DNA of 64,000 nucleotides from Candidatus Woesearchaeota archaeon (GCA_018676855.1 JABHDY010000003.1:380359-444358), one strand, 5' to 3'; positions 39,465 to 48,928 are shown, numbered from the stretch's first letter. A program made the numbers and translations. The notes: generated by a model from the sequence alone, not told the origin.

Positions 39465-42041
39465 ATGGTGAAGAGAAAATCATATTTTTTTTGTTTAGTT
39501 GTATTGTCATTACTCTTGTTTGGATGTAATTCTCCTATTGATCATACAAATGAGCAGCAAGTAGGTGATAACTTTGTGGGTCAAGCATATAAATTTGTAC
39601 GACCCACGATATCTTCAAAAAATACATTGAAAGAATCTAATTGTTTTGATGGAAAAGATGATGATCTCGATGGTAAGATTGATTGCCAAGATAAAAATTG
39701 TAATGGTAAACAAAACCCAAAAAGTGGTGGATTGTGCGAATATAAAAAAGAGTTAACTTGTAATGATGCGTTCGATAATGACAGGGACGGAAAAACTCAA
39801 ACGAATTCTCTACTTAAGAATAAAGCAGTTGAACTACTTAACAAACAGAATCCTAAGACTACTTTGCGAATAACAGAAAAGAATATTATTTCAATTCAAA
39901 AAACATTAATTCCAAAAGGAACTGACATCTCTCTCAAAGATTGTGTGGGAGGAGGTTGCTTTATTGTATATATGGATAAAACTACTGCTTTACTCTCAAC
40001 TCCAAAGGAATCAACATCATTTGGATATTCGTCCCAAAAGAGTTTCATAACAGATGCAGGACTTCAATCACAAAAAGCTCTAAATCGAGAAATAGAGTCT
40101 CGTGGTGATATATCATATCAAGTAGGTAATGGCATTGCAAATCAAAATACATTTAATCAAGAGATGCAGGGGAAAAGTAGCTTTGGGAATGTCCAACAGA
40201 AAAATACTCTTCCAAATGTGGGAAATGCCATTGCAACTGACATAAGCAGAGAAAATTTTTTATTAAGTTCTTGGTTTAGTAAGGTCAGAGACTTTTTGGT
40301 TGGTAGAAGAAATCCTGTTGGTGGTGACGCGATAAAAACTATGTCTGGGGGGATAGATTGTGCTGATTCTGATTGTATTGGTAAGAAGAATGCTGATGGA
40401 AATATTTGTTGTCAAAGTGATTCTCATTGTTCAAATAATAAGATTTGTGTGGCAAATCAATGTATTCTTACGGAACTAAATTGTGAGGATAATAGAGATA
40501 ACGATGGTGATGGTAACTTAGATTGTAGTGATTCCGATTGCTCAGGAACATCAAAGTGTCTTGTTCCAACGCTAACTGGCGAGATACATAATGATTATAT
40601 CAAGTATGATACAAATTTTCCTCCATTACGTTGCTATCCGGAAACATTAGGCAAGGTAGTCAATGTTCAATATGGTTCCCTACAATTTAATGCTGTTTGT
40701 TTGGACATAAATGGTTATGAGTGGGTAGAATGTGATGTTGATGGGAAGCGTGAACAGAGAGGGGAAGGAACATCTATTGGAAACGCAAAAGAGGAACACT
40801 ATATCTGTTCAACTGATCCCTCTGATGAGAGTGAACTCTGGTATTATTGTGGAAATGGTGATGTTTTTTCACTTATGCAATCAGAGAATGATGAATTGAG
40901 AGATGAACCTATTGTAGTTAAAGGACAAGACTTTTACTGTCGCAATGGGAAATGGAAAACGTATTCTGCAAAAATATTTTTCCCCAACACAATTTCTAAT
41001 CCTCAGAGAACAGAGGTGATATTGTCTAATTTGGTTGAACCATCTAAGCTTAAAGGAAAAAATGTGCAGATACAATTCGTCTCTCCTGATGGAACGCAGT
41101 TACTTGAACCAGACATAGATGTTGAAATGCTCATTGACAGCAATCTTGATCTTTCACGTCACACGAATTTTGAGGCTGACCCTTACACAATATCCGTATT
41201 TGATTTAGTATCCAGCTATTATTACAACGATGTTGGTGTTGAATTTCTTAGAAAGCTTGGGTTAGAAACAAATGGAGATACATTCGTTCCGATAATTGTG
41301 TATTATTTTAATATGGATATACGAGAACATGCTGGTTCAACTAATGTAGATCAGAATGTATGGAATCAGATAGTAAGTCACGACTATCCGCTAGGTAGAT
41401 GGTCTAGTGAGGTTCTTGATGACTTTGATAATTACATTTGGAATTTGCAGCCAACGTTTCATGAAATGGTTCACACAATCCATTATTATTTAGGTGGCGG
41501 GGTACAGAATCAACAAATGATGGCACAAAATATTGGTGATTCAGACTTTGATTTGTATGCTGAAGTCATGCAAGAATCATATGCAATGTTTTTTGAGATG
41601 GCTATCATTGATTCACCCCATCGCAAGCCAGGTGGCTTTAGCTATGATAATACCTATGATCTTGAGAGGTATAGTTCTTTTGCAGAGTGTCATGAATCGC
41701 AAGCTCATTCATGTGATCATAGAGCAACAATATTAGTTTCTGCTCTATGGAGAATGAGAGAACGTTTTGGAGAAACTAATTTTCGCGGTAACATAGTCAA
41801 CAAAGGTGATCGCCTCATTTTTGAGACTATGAAATATCGCTTTCATGATTCTCCAGACCATTTTGATTATGGACCAGCGGGAGGAATTCATTTCCATTGC
41901 AGTGGACCTATGGAAACGATGCTTGAGATGCTCATTAGAGCTGACGAGGTTTATTATAATGGAGAGGATGTTGACGAGATAGTTGAATCTTTTGCTATTC
42001 ACGGTATTGAGAGAGATACTGGGTGTGTAATTAGGAGTTAA
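39465..42041 (+). CDS. Lipoprotein with Asp/Cys-rich calcium-binding-like repeats and C-terminal metallopeptidase motif
   Basis: Lipobox LLLFGC; NCFDGKDDDLDGKIDCQDKNCNG / NCEDNRDNDGDGNLDCSDSDCSG; PTFHEMVHTIHYY (HExxH). Confidence 0.65.
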   Translation: MVKRKSYFFCLVVLSLLLFGCNSPIDHTNEQQVGDNFVGQAYKFVRPTISSKNTLKESNCFDGKDDDLDGKIDCQDKNCNGKQNPKSGGLCEYKKELTCNDAFDNDRDGKTQTNSLLKNKAVELLNKQNPKTTLRITEKNIISIQKTLIPKGTDISLKDCVGGGCFIVYMDKTTALLSTPKESTSFGYSSQKSFITDAGLQSQKALNREIESRGDISYQVGNGIANQNTFNQEMQGKSSFGNVQQKNTLPNVGNAIATDISRENFLLSSWFSKVRDFLVGRRNPVGGDAIKTMSGGIDCADSDCIGKKNADGNICCQSDSHCSNNKICVANQCILTELNCEDNRDNDGDGNLDCSDSDCSGTSKCLVPTLTGEIHNDYIKYDTNFPPLRCYPETLGKVVNVQYGSLQFNAVCLDINGYEWVECDVDGKREQRGEGTSIGNAKEEHYICSTDPSDESELWYYCGNGDVFSLMQSENDELRDEPIVVKGQDFYCRNGKWKTYSAKIFFPNTISNPQRTEVILSNLVEPSKLKGKNVQIQFVSPDGTQLLEPDIDVEMLIDSNLDLSRHTNFEADPYTISVFDLVSSYYYNDVGVEFLRKLGLETNGDTFVPIIVYYFNMDIREHAGSTNVDQNVWNQIVSHDYPLGRWSSEVLDDFDNYIWNLQPTFHEMVHTIHYYLGGGVQNQQMMAQNIGDSDFDLYAEVMQESYAMFFEMAIIDSPHRKPGGFSYDNTYDLERYSSFAECHESQAHSCDHRATILVSALWRMRERFGETNFRGNIVNKGDRLIFETMKYRFHDSPDHFDYGPAGGIHFHCSGPMETMLEMLIRADEVYYNGEDVDEIVESFAIHGIERDTGCVIRS

Positions 42042-42052
42042 AATAATAAAAA

Positions 42053-44068
42053 ATGTCTAATAAAATCATTCCAAAAATGTTTCTTGTAGTATTTATCACA
42101 ATTTTATTTATAGCTGGATGTTCTGAGGAAGCGAATACTGATAAAGAACTAGCTAATGAACTGAAAAATTTATCAGATGAAGAACTACATTCTTTGATTC
42201 AAGATGGCGAATCAGAAGAAAATAAAGCCCTAGCAGGGGAGGCAAGTAAGTGGCAAAATTCAATAAAAGTTGGCAAAAAGAAATATCCCTTACAAAAAGT
42301 TACAAAAACTGCGAAGGAAACTTTTCAAGTTAGACAAAAAGAGTTTCTCAAAACTATAACCAACCCTGTAGAAAAGTATCAATTAGAGAGTTTGCTCTAT
42401 TCTAAATCGAAACAAAAAAAAGATGATAAAGGCAATATTCTTATGAAACTCAAATCTGGTAAAACTGTTGCTCTTTCAGGCTATCTTGAAGAAAAACGTA
42501 ATCTTATTAGTATCAAGAAATCTCCAGTAGTATGGAAAGAGATTGAAAGATTAAATTCACTTTCTTCCGAAGAGATTGAAAAATCGTTAGAACCAGTTTC
42601 TCAATTCATCATGAACTTGAAAGAGATAGGTGAAACATGTGAAACCCATTTAGAATGCATTAGTAAGAGTTGTCAGATGGAGAGTATAAACATTGCTCAC
42701 ACTCAAGTTGAAGGGATTAGTAGATGTGTTAGAGCGACTTGTGAAGATGGTGTTCAAAATCAAAATGAAGAAGGAATAGATTGTGGCGGGGTATGTCAAA
42801 GAGAAGAGAACAAATATTGTTTTACTCCTTCTAGATCAAATATGGGAGGTGGTTCTTCATGCGAATTTCATTATGAGTGTTTTAGTATGCGTTGCGAAGA
42901 AGTAGGAAATGGAGAAAAGGAATGCACTCAAGCAACTTGTAGCGATGGAATCATAAATCAAAGGGAGTCAGATATTGACTGTGGTGGACCTTGTGGAAAT
43001 TGTATTTTGAACCAACGATGCCTTAGAAGTGATGATTGTCAGTCTGGAATTTGTTATGAAGAAGTTTGTGTTTTAGATAACTTAAATACTGTGAACTCAC
43101 ATTTTTATAGAAATGACTATAATCCGCAAGGATTTATGTTTTGGGGAAATAGTTTTTATGAACAAGGGAGCTTTCCATTCTTTCCCTATCTTACTACAAT
43201 AAAAGATCAGGGAGATAGACCTAGCTGTCAGTCTTTTTCGGCAGTAGGAGCTACCGAAATATTGCTTATGGATAAACATGATTTATCTGAACAAAACCAC
43301 AGGTATAATTTAGTGTACAACCAAGCTTATCCCAACCAAGTAGGTATTAACATTGGCTCAGAAACACAATGGCCTTATAATGCTTATTGTAACCCAAAGT
43401 TCAAAACGTACTATAGTGAATTATTAAATAAACGAATTCCTTGTTCTGATACAGAACATCAAGGGATTGCTAATGGAAATAATTTTGACCCTTATTATCA
43501 AATCCAAAGCACTACTGAAGGCAAATGTGTTGTAGTAAGTACGCTTCTTCTCTATCAAATTCCACAAGAATCTATCACTCTTAGTTTAGCTCATGTACTA
43601 AACAATCTAAAATATCCAATTAGCTTCGTAATAAATATTGTAAATCCAAATGAAGAAGAAGATGGCTTTGTTCAGGAAGGGTTCTTCAGTTCTAACCCTT
43701 GGAACTATCAATTCACGACTCGTTCTTGTGATTGGGATAATCCTTGTCCTGAAGAAGAATCTTGTTTTGGAGACGTTAGTATGTGTGTTCCACGACTTCC
43801 AGATGGGGGGCTTCATTCTATGCTATTAGTTGGTTTTATACATAAGAATCTAATACCTTCACAAATAAGAGAAAATCCCAATTATATGGATGAAAATTAT
43901 TTCATTGTAAAGAATTCTTGGGGGGTAGAATTTGGAGATGGTGGTTTTCTTTACATTCCAGAGTCTATGTTACAATCAAGTATTTTGGGTGCAACCTCTT
44001 ATAAGTATGATTTTGAAGGATTAGCTTATGCTGGTTGTCCGTACAGAGAAACAAAAGGAGTGATATGA
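42053..44068 (+). CDS. Lipoprotein with C-terminal papain-like (C1A) cysteine protease domain
   Basis: Lipobox LFIAGC; KDQGDRPSCQSFSAVGA, LHSMLLVGF, FIVKNSWGVEFGDGGFLYI. Confidence 0.8.
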   Translation: MSNKIIPKMFLVVFITILFIAGCSEEANTDKELANELKNLSDEELHSLIQDGESEENKALAGEASKWQNSIKVGKKKYPLQKVTKTAKETFQVRQKEFLKTITNPVEKYQLESLLYSKSKQKKDDKGNILMKLKSGKTVALSGYLEEKRNLISIKKSPVVWKEIERLNSLSSEEIEKSLEPVSQFIMNLKEIGETCETHLECISKSCQMESINIAHTQVEGISRCVRATCEDGVQNQNEEGIDCGGVCQREENKYCFTPSRSNMGGGSSCEFHYECFSMRCEEVGNGEKECTQATCSDGIINQRESDIDCGGPCGNCILNQRCLRSDDCQSGICYEEVCVLDNLNTVNSHFYRNDYNPQGFMFWGNSFYEQGSFPFFPYLTTIKDQGDRPSCQSFSAVGATEILLMDKHDLSEQNHRYNLVYNQAYPNQVGINIGSETQWPYNAYCNPKFKTYYSELLNKRIPCSDTEHQGIANGNNFDPYYQIQSTTEGKCVVVSTLLLYQIPQESITLSLAHVLNNLKYPISFVINIVNPNEEEDGFVQEGFFSSNPWNYQFTTRSCDWDNPCPEEESCFGDVSMCVPRLPDGGLHSMLLVGFIHKNLIPSQIRENPNYMDENYFIVKNSWGVEFGDGGFLYIPESMLQSSILGATSYKYDFEGLAYAGCPYRETKGVI

Positions 44069-44113
44069 AATGAAGAAAAAAACATTATTACAAAATTCAA
44101 AAGAGGTATTAAA

Positions 44114-44452
44114 ATGGTTACAAAACAAAAAATAGGTAAAGTACAATTTTATCTTGGGATAATATTGCTTATTATCACAATTATTGGTTCTATCGTTCTT
44201 TTTAAGAGTATGTTGTCATCATATGTAGATGGAGTTTCAAGTGAGACGACGACGTGGACTGATGCAAGCAAAATACTTGGTGAAGGAAGTCCTGAAAATG
44301 AAATGATTGTAGGAATACTTCTTAGTGATGTGATAACACAAGGATTAATTGTAAGATCGTTTGGATATATTTTCGGTGCAAGCGCGTTAATATTATTGAT
44401 TATGTCTGTAATGTTAATACTGCAGGGGTTAGCAAATCAATCAAAGAGGTAA
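44114..44452 (+). CDS. Small two-TM membrane protein
   Basis: YLGIILLIITIIGSIVLF and IFGASALILLIMSVMLIL. Confidence 0.55.
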   Translation: MVTKQKIGKVQFYLGIILLIITIIGSIVLFKSMLSSYVDGVSSETTTWTDASKILGEGSPENEMIVGILLSDVITQGLIVRSFGYIFGASALILLIMSVMLILQGLANQSKR

Positions 44453-44456
44453 AAGA

Positions 44457-45497
44457 ATGAAATATCACAATATTATGGTCGCTGTGTGTGTCTTAGGTTT
44501 CTTATTGTTGGTTGTTGGTTGTTCAAACGAAGCAGAATTGCCTGCTGAAATTACAAATGAAATTGAAGCAAAATGTAGTGATCCAAACATCGATAAAGAT
44601 CTTTGTACTTATGATTATGCTATTAACAATCAAGATGAAAAATTCTGTTTAGTGTTAAGTGGAGAAGATGATAAAAATGCATGCATTGCTGAAATAAAAG
44701 ACGATTCTTCTTTTTGTGATAACATTGATGATGAGACTGAAAACTATTATTGCATCCTAAATTCAGAACCAGACAAAGTCGACATTTCATTTTGTGATAC
44801 TTTAGATGAATTTAGCAGAGACAGCTGTCTTGGTATGGCTGCAAGTAAGACAAAAAATTCTCTATTATGTGAAAAAATTAATGACCAGATGTATATTAGT
44901 CTCTGCTTAAGTGATGTTGCTAAAGAAAGCAGAGACATTGAGCCTTGTGAGAGAATATCAGATACTCTTGTTAAGGGTTCTTGTATGGTTGAGGTTGCTA
45001 AAGTTAGTGGAAATAAAGAGATTTGTAATCTTTTAAACGAAGAATATGATCAGAATCAGTGTTTTAAAGGCGTTGCAACAGCTATAATGGATGCATCGGT
45101 TTGTGATGAAATAACAACAGGATCAACTTTTGAAAAATTGCGCAGTACAAAAGATGAATGCTTTAGAGAAATTGCCATTGTAAAAGAAGATAAAGTTCTT
45201 TGTGAACAAGTAAAGAATGCAGATGTTAAGAATTGGTGCCTAGCTTCATTTGATGATTCTGGAGAGCTATGTAAGAAAATAGAAGATGCTACTTTTAGAT
45301 TAGACTGTCAAGTGGGAATTGCAATTAAAACACAAGATCTCTCAATATGTGAGAGTATTGTTAGTTTATCAAAGAAAGATGAATGTTTTGAGGGAGTTGC
45401 TATTGCAATGAAAGACAAAGAAATTTGTGAAGAAATTTTGGATGAGTATTCAAAAGATTCTTGTACTTTTGAGATTGAATATGGAAATATGGGTTAA
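44457..45497 (+). CDS. Lipoprotein with tandem ~30-aa Cys-pair repeats
   Basis: Lipobox LLVVGC; repeating C-E-x-I-...-C-x-x-x-V/I-A units such as CERISDTLVKGSCMVEVA, CESIVSLSKKDECFEGVA. Confidence 0.7.
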   Translation: MKYHNIMVAVCVLGFLLLVVGCSNEAELPAEITNEIEAKCSDPNIDKDLCTYDYAINNQDEKFCLVLSGEDDKNACIAEIKDDSSFCDNIDDETENYYCILNSEPDKVDISFCDTLDEFSRDSCLGMAASKTKNSLLCEKINDQMYISLCLSDVAKESRDIEPCERISDTLVKGSCMVEVAKVSGNKEICNLLNEEYDQNQCFKGVATAIMDASVCDEITTGSTFEKLRSTKDECFREIAIVKEDKVLCEQVKNADVKNWCLASFDDSGELCKKIEDATFRLDCQVGIAIKTQDLSICESIVSLSKKDECFEGVAIAMKDKEICEEILDEYSKDSCTFEIEYGNMG

Positions 45498-45630
45498 TCC
45501 TGTTTTTCTCTTTTTTTTCTGTATTTTTGTTTTGTAGTTTATCTATTTGATATTGCTAATTCTCTATCTTAGTATACATACGACATACATTCTCCGATAT
45601 CTCATTAAAAACGATAGCAAACTCTATTTT

Positions 45631-45896
45631 TTGTGTATACTTGTGGCAAAATGCCGTACAAACCTAATAAGCAAGTTCCACCACATGATTTTGTGTGGAC
45701 ACTTTGCAAAAAGCGTGTTACAGCGCTAATAAATGAGGAATGCTCCATACTAAACTTGTCTTGACATCTCTTCCAAAACATCAGTACAAGACTATTAAAC
45801 AAACTACACTCAATAGAAAATTAGGAAATTTGTGTATGCAATCGATATACAAGGCTAATAAAGGTTTTGTGCACCGGATGCAAATTAGACTAATAA
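45631..45896 (+). repeat. Five imperfect hairpin + CTAATAA units upstream of a recombinase gene
   Basis: Boxes at 45664, 45726, 45792 (CTATTAA), 45855 and 45890, each preceded by an imperfect inverted repeat, mostly TTGT...ACAA type. Confidence 0.65.
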
Positions 45897-45950
45897 GAGT
45901 CCTACAAATGTCCTACAAAGTATAAAAACAACACGGAGGTAAAAACTATC

Positions 45951-46466
45951 ATGACCCAACACTACAAACGTGAACCTTTGGAAGAAGATGAAATGTTCTT
46001 GCTCAAACAAGCATGTAAAACATTTGAAGAATCGTTAATCATCAACGTCTTGTTAGAAACTGGAATGAGAGTTAGTGAACTTGCCAAACTAACCAAGGAT
46101 CAAATCTCATGGCAACGAGATTGTATCACAACCTATGGCAAGGGTAACAAGAGAAGAGTAATTCCTGTGAGTAGCACCACGAGATTTTACTTGAGTGAAT
46201 ACTTCAAAGAACAAGCGAAGATAAAATACGGTGAGAGATGGATTCAAAAGACGGTCAAACGAGTAGCTGAGAGAGCAAAGCTGATGAAGAAAGTAAGTCC
46301 GCATGTTCTTAGGCACACTTTTGCTGTGTGCTATTTGCACAAAGGGGGGAATGTGAGAGCATTGCAGGGTATATTGGGGCACTCTCATATTCAAACAACG
46401 GACATGTATCTCAACTATTCTGGGATTCGTGTGATAGATGATTTTAAGAGGGTATGGGAGCAATGA
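45951..46466 (+). CDS. Minimal tyrosine recombinase/integrase (catalytic domain only)
   Basis: LLETGMRVSELAKL, HVLRHTFAVCYLHKGGNVRALQGILGHSHIQTTDMYLNY; RBS-like ggaggt. Confidence 0.92.
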   Translation: MTQHYKREPLEEDEMFLLKQACKTFEESLIINVLLETGMRVSELAKLTKDQISWQRDCITTYGKGNKRRVIPVSSTTRFYLSEYFKEQAKIKYGERWIQKTVKRVAERAKLMKKVSPHVLRHTFAVCYLHKGGNVRALQGILGHSHIQTTDMYLNYSGIRVIDDFKRVWEQ

Positions 46467-47521
46467 AAGCAAGATATTATGTTATGGGAATTGTGCTCAT
46501 TGCAGTGAGTTTTCCAGTAGAACTTTTGGCAGGAAAACTCTCGTTTTTGAGCACTTGGCTTGCTCAAAACCTATTTTGGTTTGGGTTAGGTATTGTATCT
46601 GTGTTAATCGTGCTTGAAATCGTAACACAGATTTACAATGAATACAATGACAATTTTCGAACACCTCGCACGTTGCTCTTTGAATCGAAAGAGCGTATTG
46701 ACAAAGAGCGAGAAATGATAAAAAAACTCTTGGAGTTTGATGCTGAGAATTGTTCACATCAAAAGCTCAGCGATCATTTCAATGAGCTTATGGATTCTAA
46801 CTTTTCACGAGAGGCACTTGCACCACTTGCGTTCAAGTGGTTTGAGCATGTTGAATTAACTGTACATGAATTCAATACATATTACAATGATAAAGAAATT
46901 GAAGCATTAGATCAACAAATCTCTGAGAAGAAAAAGAAGTTAAAGCAAACGAAAGCAGATGTTCATTACCAAAAAACGTTAGAAGAGGAACATCTCACTT
47001 CACGCAAAGAAGAATTCTTGGAAGAGAACAAAAACAGAAAGTTTGTGCATGCTGAGTATTTAGATGAAGAACAAAAAACATGGCTTGAAGAAGCAGGATT
47101 CGTGCGAGATCATCAATGGTGCATCCAACACAAAGAAACAGAAGAGTTCATGATACGAACTGCAAAGAAGGAGAGTACATCGCATGCGTATTTAATGGGA
47201 GCGATCTATGAGTACGTTGATGAGCACGCAACTGTTGAGATGCTTGACACCAAATCGCCCGATGTTGTTTTTGAGTATGCAGGTAACTCTTGGGCGATTG
47301 AAGTTGAGACAGGTTCAGTTCTCAAGAAGAGTAAGAAACAGTTGCTAGAGAAAGTCAAACGTTTGGAGAGTAAATATCCTGAGACATGGTTCTTTGTTGT
47401 GACCAACAAGAACTTGATTTCAAAATACAAAAAGTATGGTCAAGCATTTGATCGAAGTGCAATTGTTGATCATCTGGATTCAATTTTTTATCCAGATGGT
47501 TATTCTAACACCCCTCAATGA
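46463..47521 (+). CDS. Membrane-anchored protein with C-terminal PD-(D/E)xK-nuclease-like domain
   Basis: Two N-terminal TM helices, coiled coil, then SPDVVFEYAGNSWAIEVETGSVLKKSKKQLLEKVKRL. Confidence 0.5.
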   Translation: MKARYYVMGIVLIAVSFPVELLAGKLSFLSTWLAQNLFWFGLGIVSVLIVLEIVTQIYNEYNDNFRTPRTLLFESKERIDKEREMIKKLLEFDAENCSHQKLSDHFNELMDSNFSREALAPLAFKWFEHVELTVHEFNTYYNDKEIEALDQQISEKKKKLKQTKADVHYQKTLEEEHLTSRKEEFLEENKNRKFVHAEYLDEEQKTWLEEAGFVRDHQWCIQHKETEEFMIRTAKKESTSHAYLMGAIYEYVDEHATVEMLDTKSPDVVFEYAGNSWAIEVETGSVLKKSKKQLLEKVKRLESKYPETWFFVVTNKNLISKYKKYGQAFDRSAIVDHLDSIFYPDGYSNTPQ

Positions 47522-47573
47522 ATGGGTGTTTGGAGTATATAAAGAAAGATAGTTTTTTCCTCCATGCCATATT

Positions 47574-47636
47574 TGGGGTGGTGGAGGGGGTGTTTTGTGT
47601 TTAAAATTTGCAAAATTGCCCCTTTTCCGCCACCCA
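47574..47636. repeat. GC-rich imperfect inverted repeat between convergent genes
   Basis: TGGGGTGGTGGAGGGGG (47574-47590) versus GCCCCTTTTCCGCCACCCA (47618-47636). Confidence 0.6.
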
Positions 47637-47666
47637 TATATTACTATGTATTAGTAAGGTGGTTTG

Positions 47667-48398
47667 TTACGCGGGAGATTGGAGGAAGTTTAGTTTTTCA
47701 TGATACTCTTCTCTGCTCAGATCTCCGTTGGCAAATCTGAGTTGCAAAAGTTGCACTGGATCTGTGATATTATGATTGAGTTTGTGTTTTTTGTTTTTTC
47801 CAAATGCTCCATTAATTTTGTTCTGTAAATCTTTATTGCTAATATAGGCATAGATTTGCGTTGTGTGAATATCTGAGTGCCCCAAAGCTCGTTGCACATA
47901 ATAGAGATCAACTCCTTTTTCCAAGAGAAAGGTGGCATACGTATGTCTGAGAGTGTGGAATGAGTATGCATGACGTTGCTGACCATGTTTGGTTTTCTCA
48001 GTTGGGATAAGTAACTCTGCTTTTTTCAGATACGCTCTGAACTTCTGTGAGAGTTGCCCAGTTGCCATTGTCTTATTATACATTCCAGGAATCACAAATT
48101 CTGAATCCGAGATGCGAAACCATTTTTGCAAAATGGGTTTCATTTTCTCTGGCAGCATCACGTAGCGATCTTTACTTCCCTTTCCTTGCACGATTTTTAT
48201 TTTCTCTGCTTCGAAATCAATGTCTAACTTTTTCAAATTGCACACTTCTGAAATCCTAAGTCCGCAACATAATCCTAACAGTGCTGCAATGAAGACATCT
48301 GTTTGTTCAATCACTGAGAATAGTTCAGTGAGTTGCTTTTTGTTGAGAACGTTTGGCAACTTTCTTCCTTTTTCTTTGATTCTTCTAACGTTTACCAT
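47667..48398 (-). CDS. Tyrosine recombinase/integrase with C-terminal SHOCT-like motif
   Basis: LCCGLRISEVCNLK, HTLRHTYATFLLEKGVDLYYVQRALGHSDIHTTQIYAYI; tail DPVQLLQLRFANGDLSREEYHEKLNFL. Confidence 0.92.
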   Translation of the reverse strand: MVNVRRIKEKGRKLPNVLNKKQLTELFSVIEQTDVFIAALLGLCCGLRISEVCNLKKLDIDFEAEKIKIVQGKGSKDRYVMLPEKMKPILQKWFRISDSEFVIPGMYNKTMATGQLSQKFRAYLKKAELLIPTEKTKHGQQRHAYSFHTLRHTYATFLLEKGVDLYYVQRALGHSDIHTTQIYAYISNKDLQNKINGAFGKNKKHKLNHNITDPVQLLQLRFANGDLSREEYHEKLNFLQSPA

Positions 48399-48399
48399 T

Positions 48400-48786
48400 T
48401 TACATCTCCCTCACAATTCTCAAGCCGTGTTGTCTGATGTCAATTTGCAAACTGGTGTGCGTTTCATGTTTTCGTTGAAAGGCTACACTTGCTGCTTTCT
48501 TTTGACTAAGGTAATGATTCTTAAGCTGGAAGCGAATTTCATCAGGTACTCGCTCTAAAAGCGCCCAGCGATAGACTGTGTAGGGATTGTAGCTATTTTC
48601 TATTAAGTGGTTGTAGACTTGTCTCTCTTTTCCCAATAGCATCACTTTTCGTTTCTTGTAATGGTAGATTGCTAATTTGCTCAGAAATGAACACCAATTA
48701 CGAACTTCTATCTCGGGAAACCGAACTAGAATTAGTTTTTTTACTTTGTCTAACTCTTCATAGACATTTTTACGAACTCTTGCCAT
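48400..48786 (-). CDS. Hypothetical protein paired with the downstream recombinase
   Basis: 128 aa, basic/helical, 1-nt gap to the recombinase gene; ggaggt ahead of the start. Confidence 0.6.
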   Translation of the reverse strand: MARVRKNVYEELDKVKKLILVRFPEIEVRNWCSFLSKLAIYHYKKRKVMLLGKERQVYNHLIENSYNPYTVYRWALLERVPDEIRFQLKNHYLSQKKAASVAFQRKHETHTSLQIDIRQHGLRIVREM

Positions 48787-48928
48787 TTTTTGTGTACCTC
48801 CATGTTTAGAGTTCTCTCAAATGCCAAAATTTTGGGGATACGTAAGGCAAGCGCAACAATTCGCAGTCTATAAATGTTTGTTGTTTTTACTACTCCAAAG
48901 TAATGTTTATAATAAACTTGTCATTATC

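Noticed and set aside
44070-44135. 21-aa ORF MKKKTLLQNSKEVLKWLQNKK overlapping the start of 44114-44452
   Set aside because: Too short and low-complexity to support without conservation data.
45547-45925. Two short plus-strand ORFs (60 and 61 aa) upstream of the first recombinase
   Set aside because: They overlap the hairpin/CTAATAA repeats, are low-complexity and resemble no known domain; the repeat architecture explains the sequence better.
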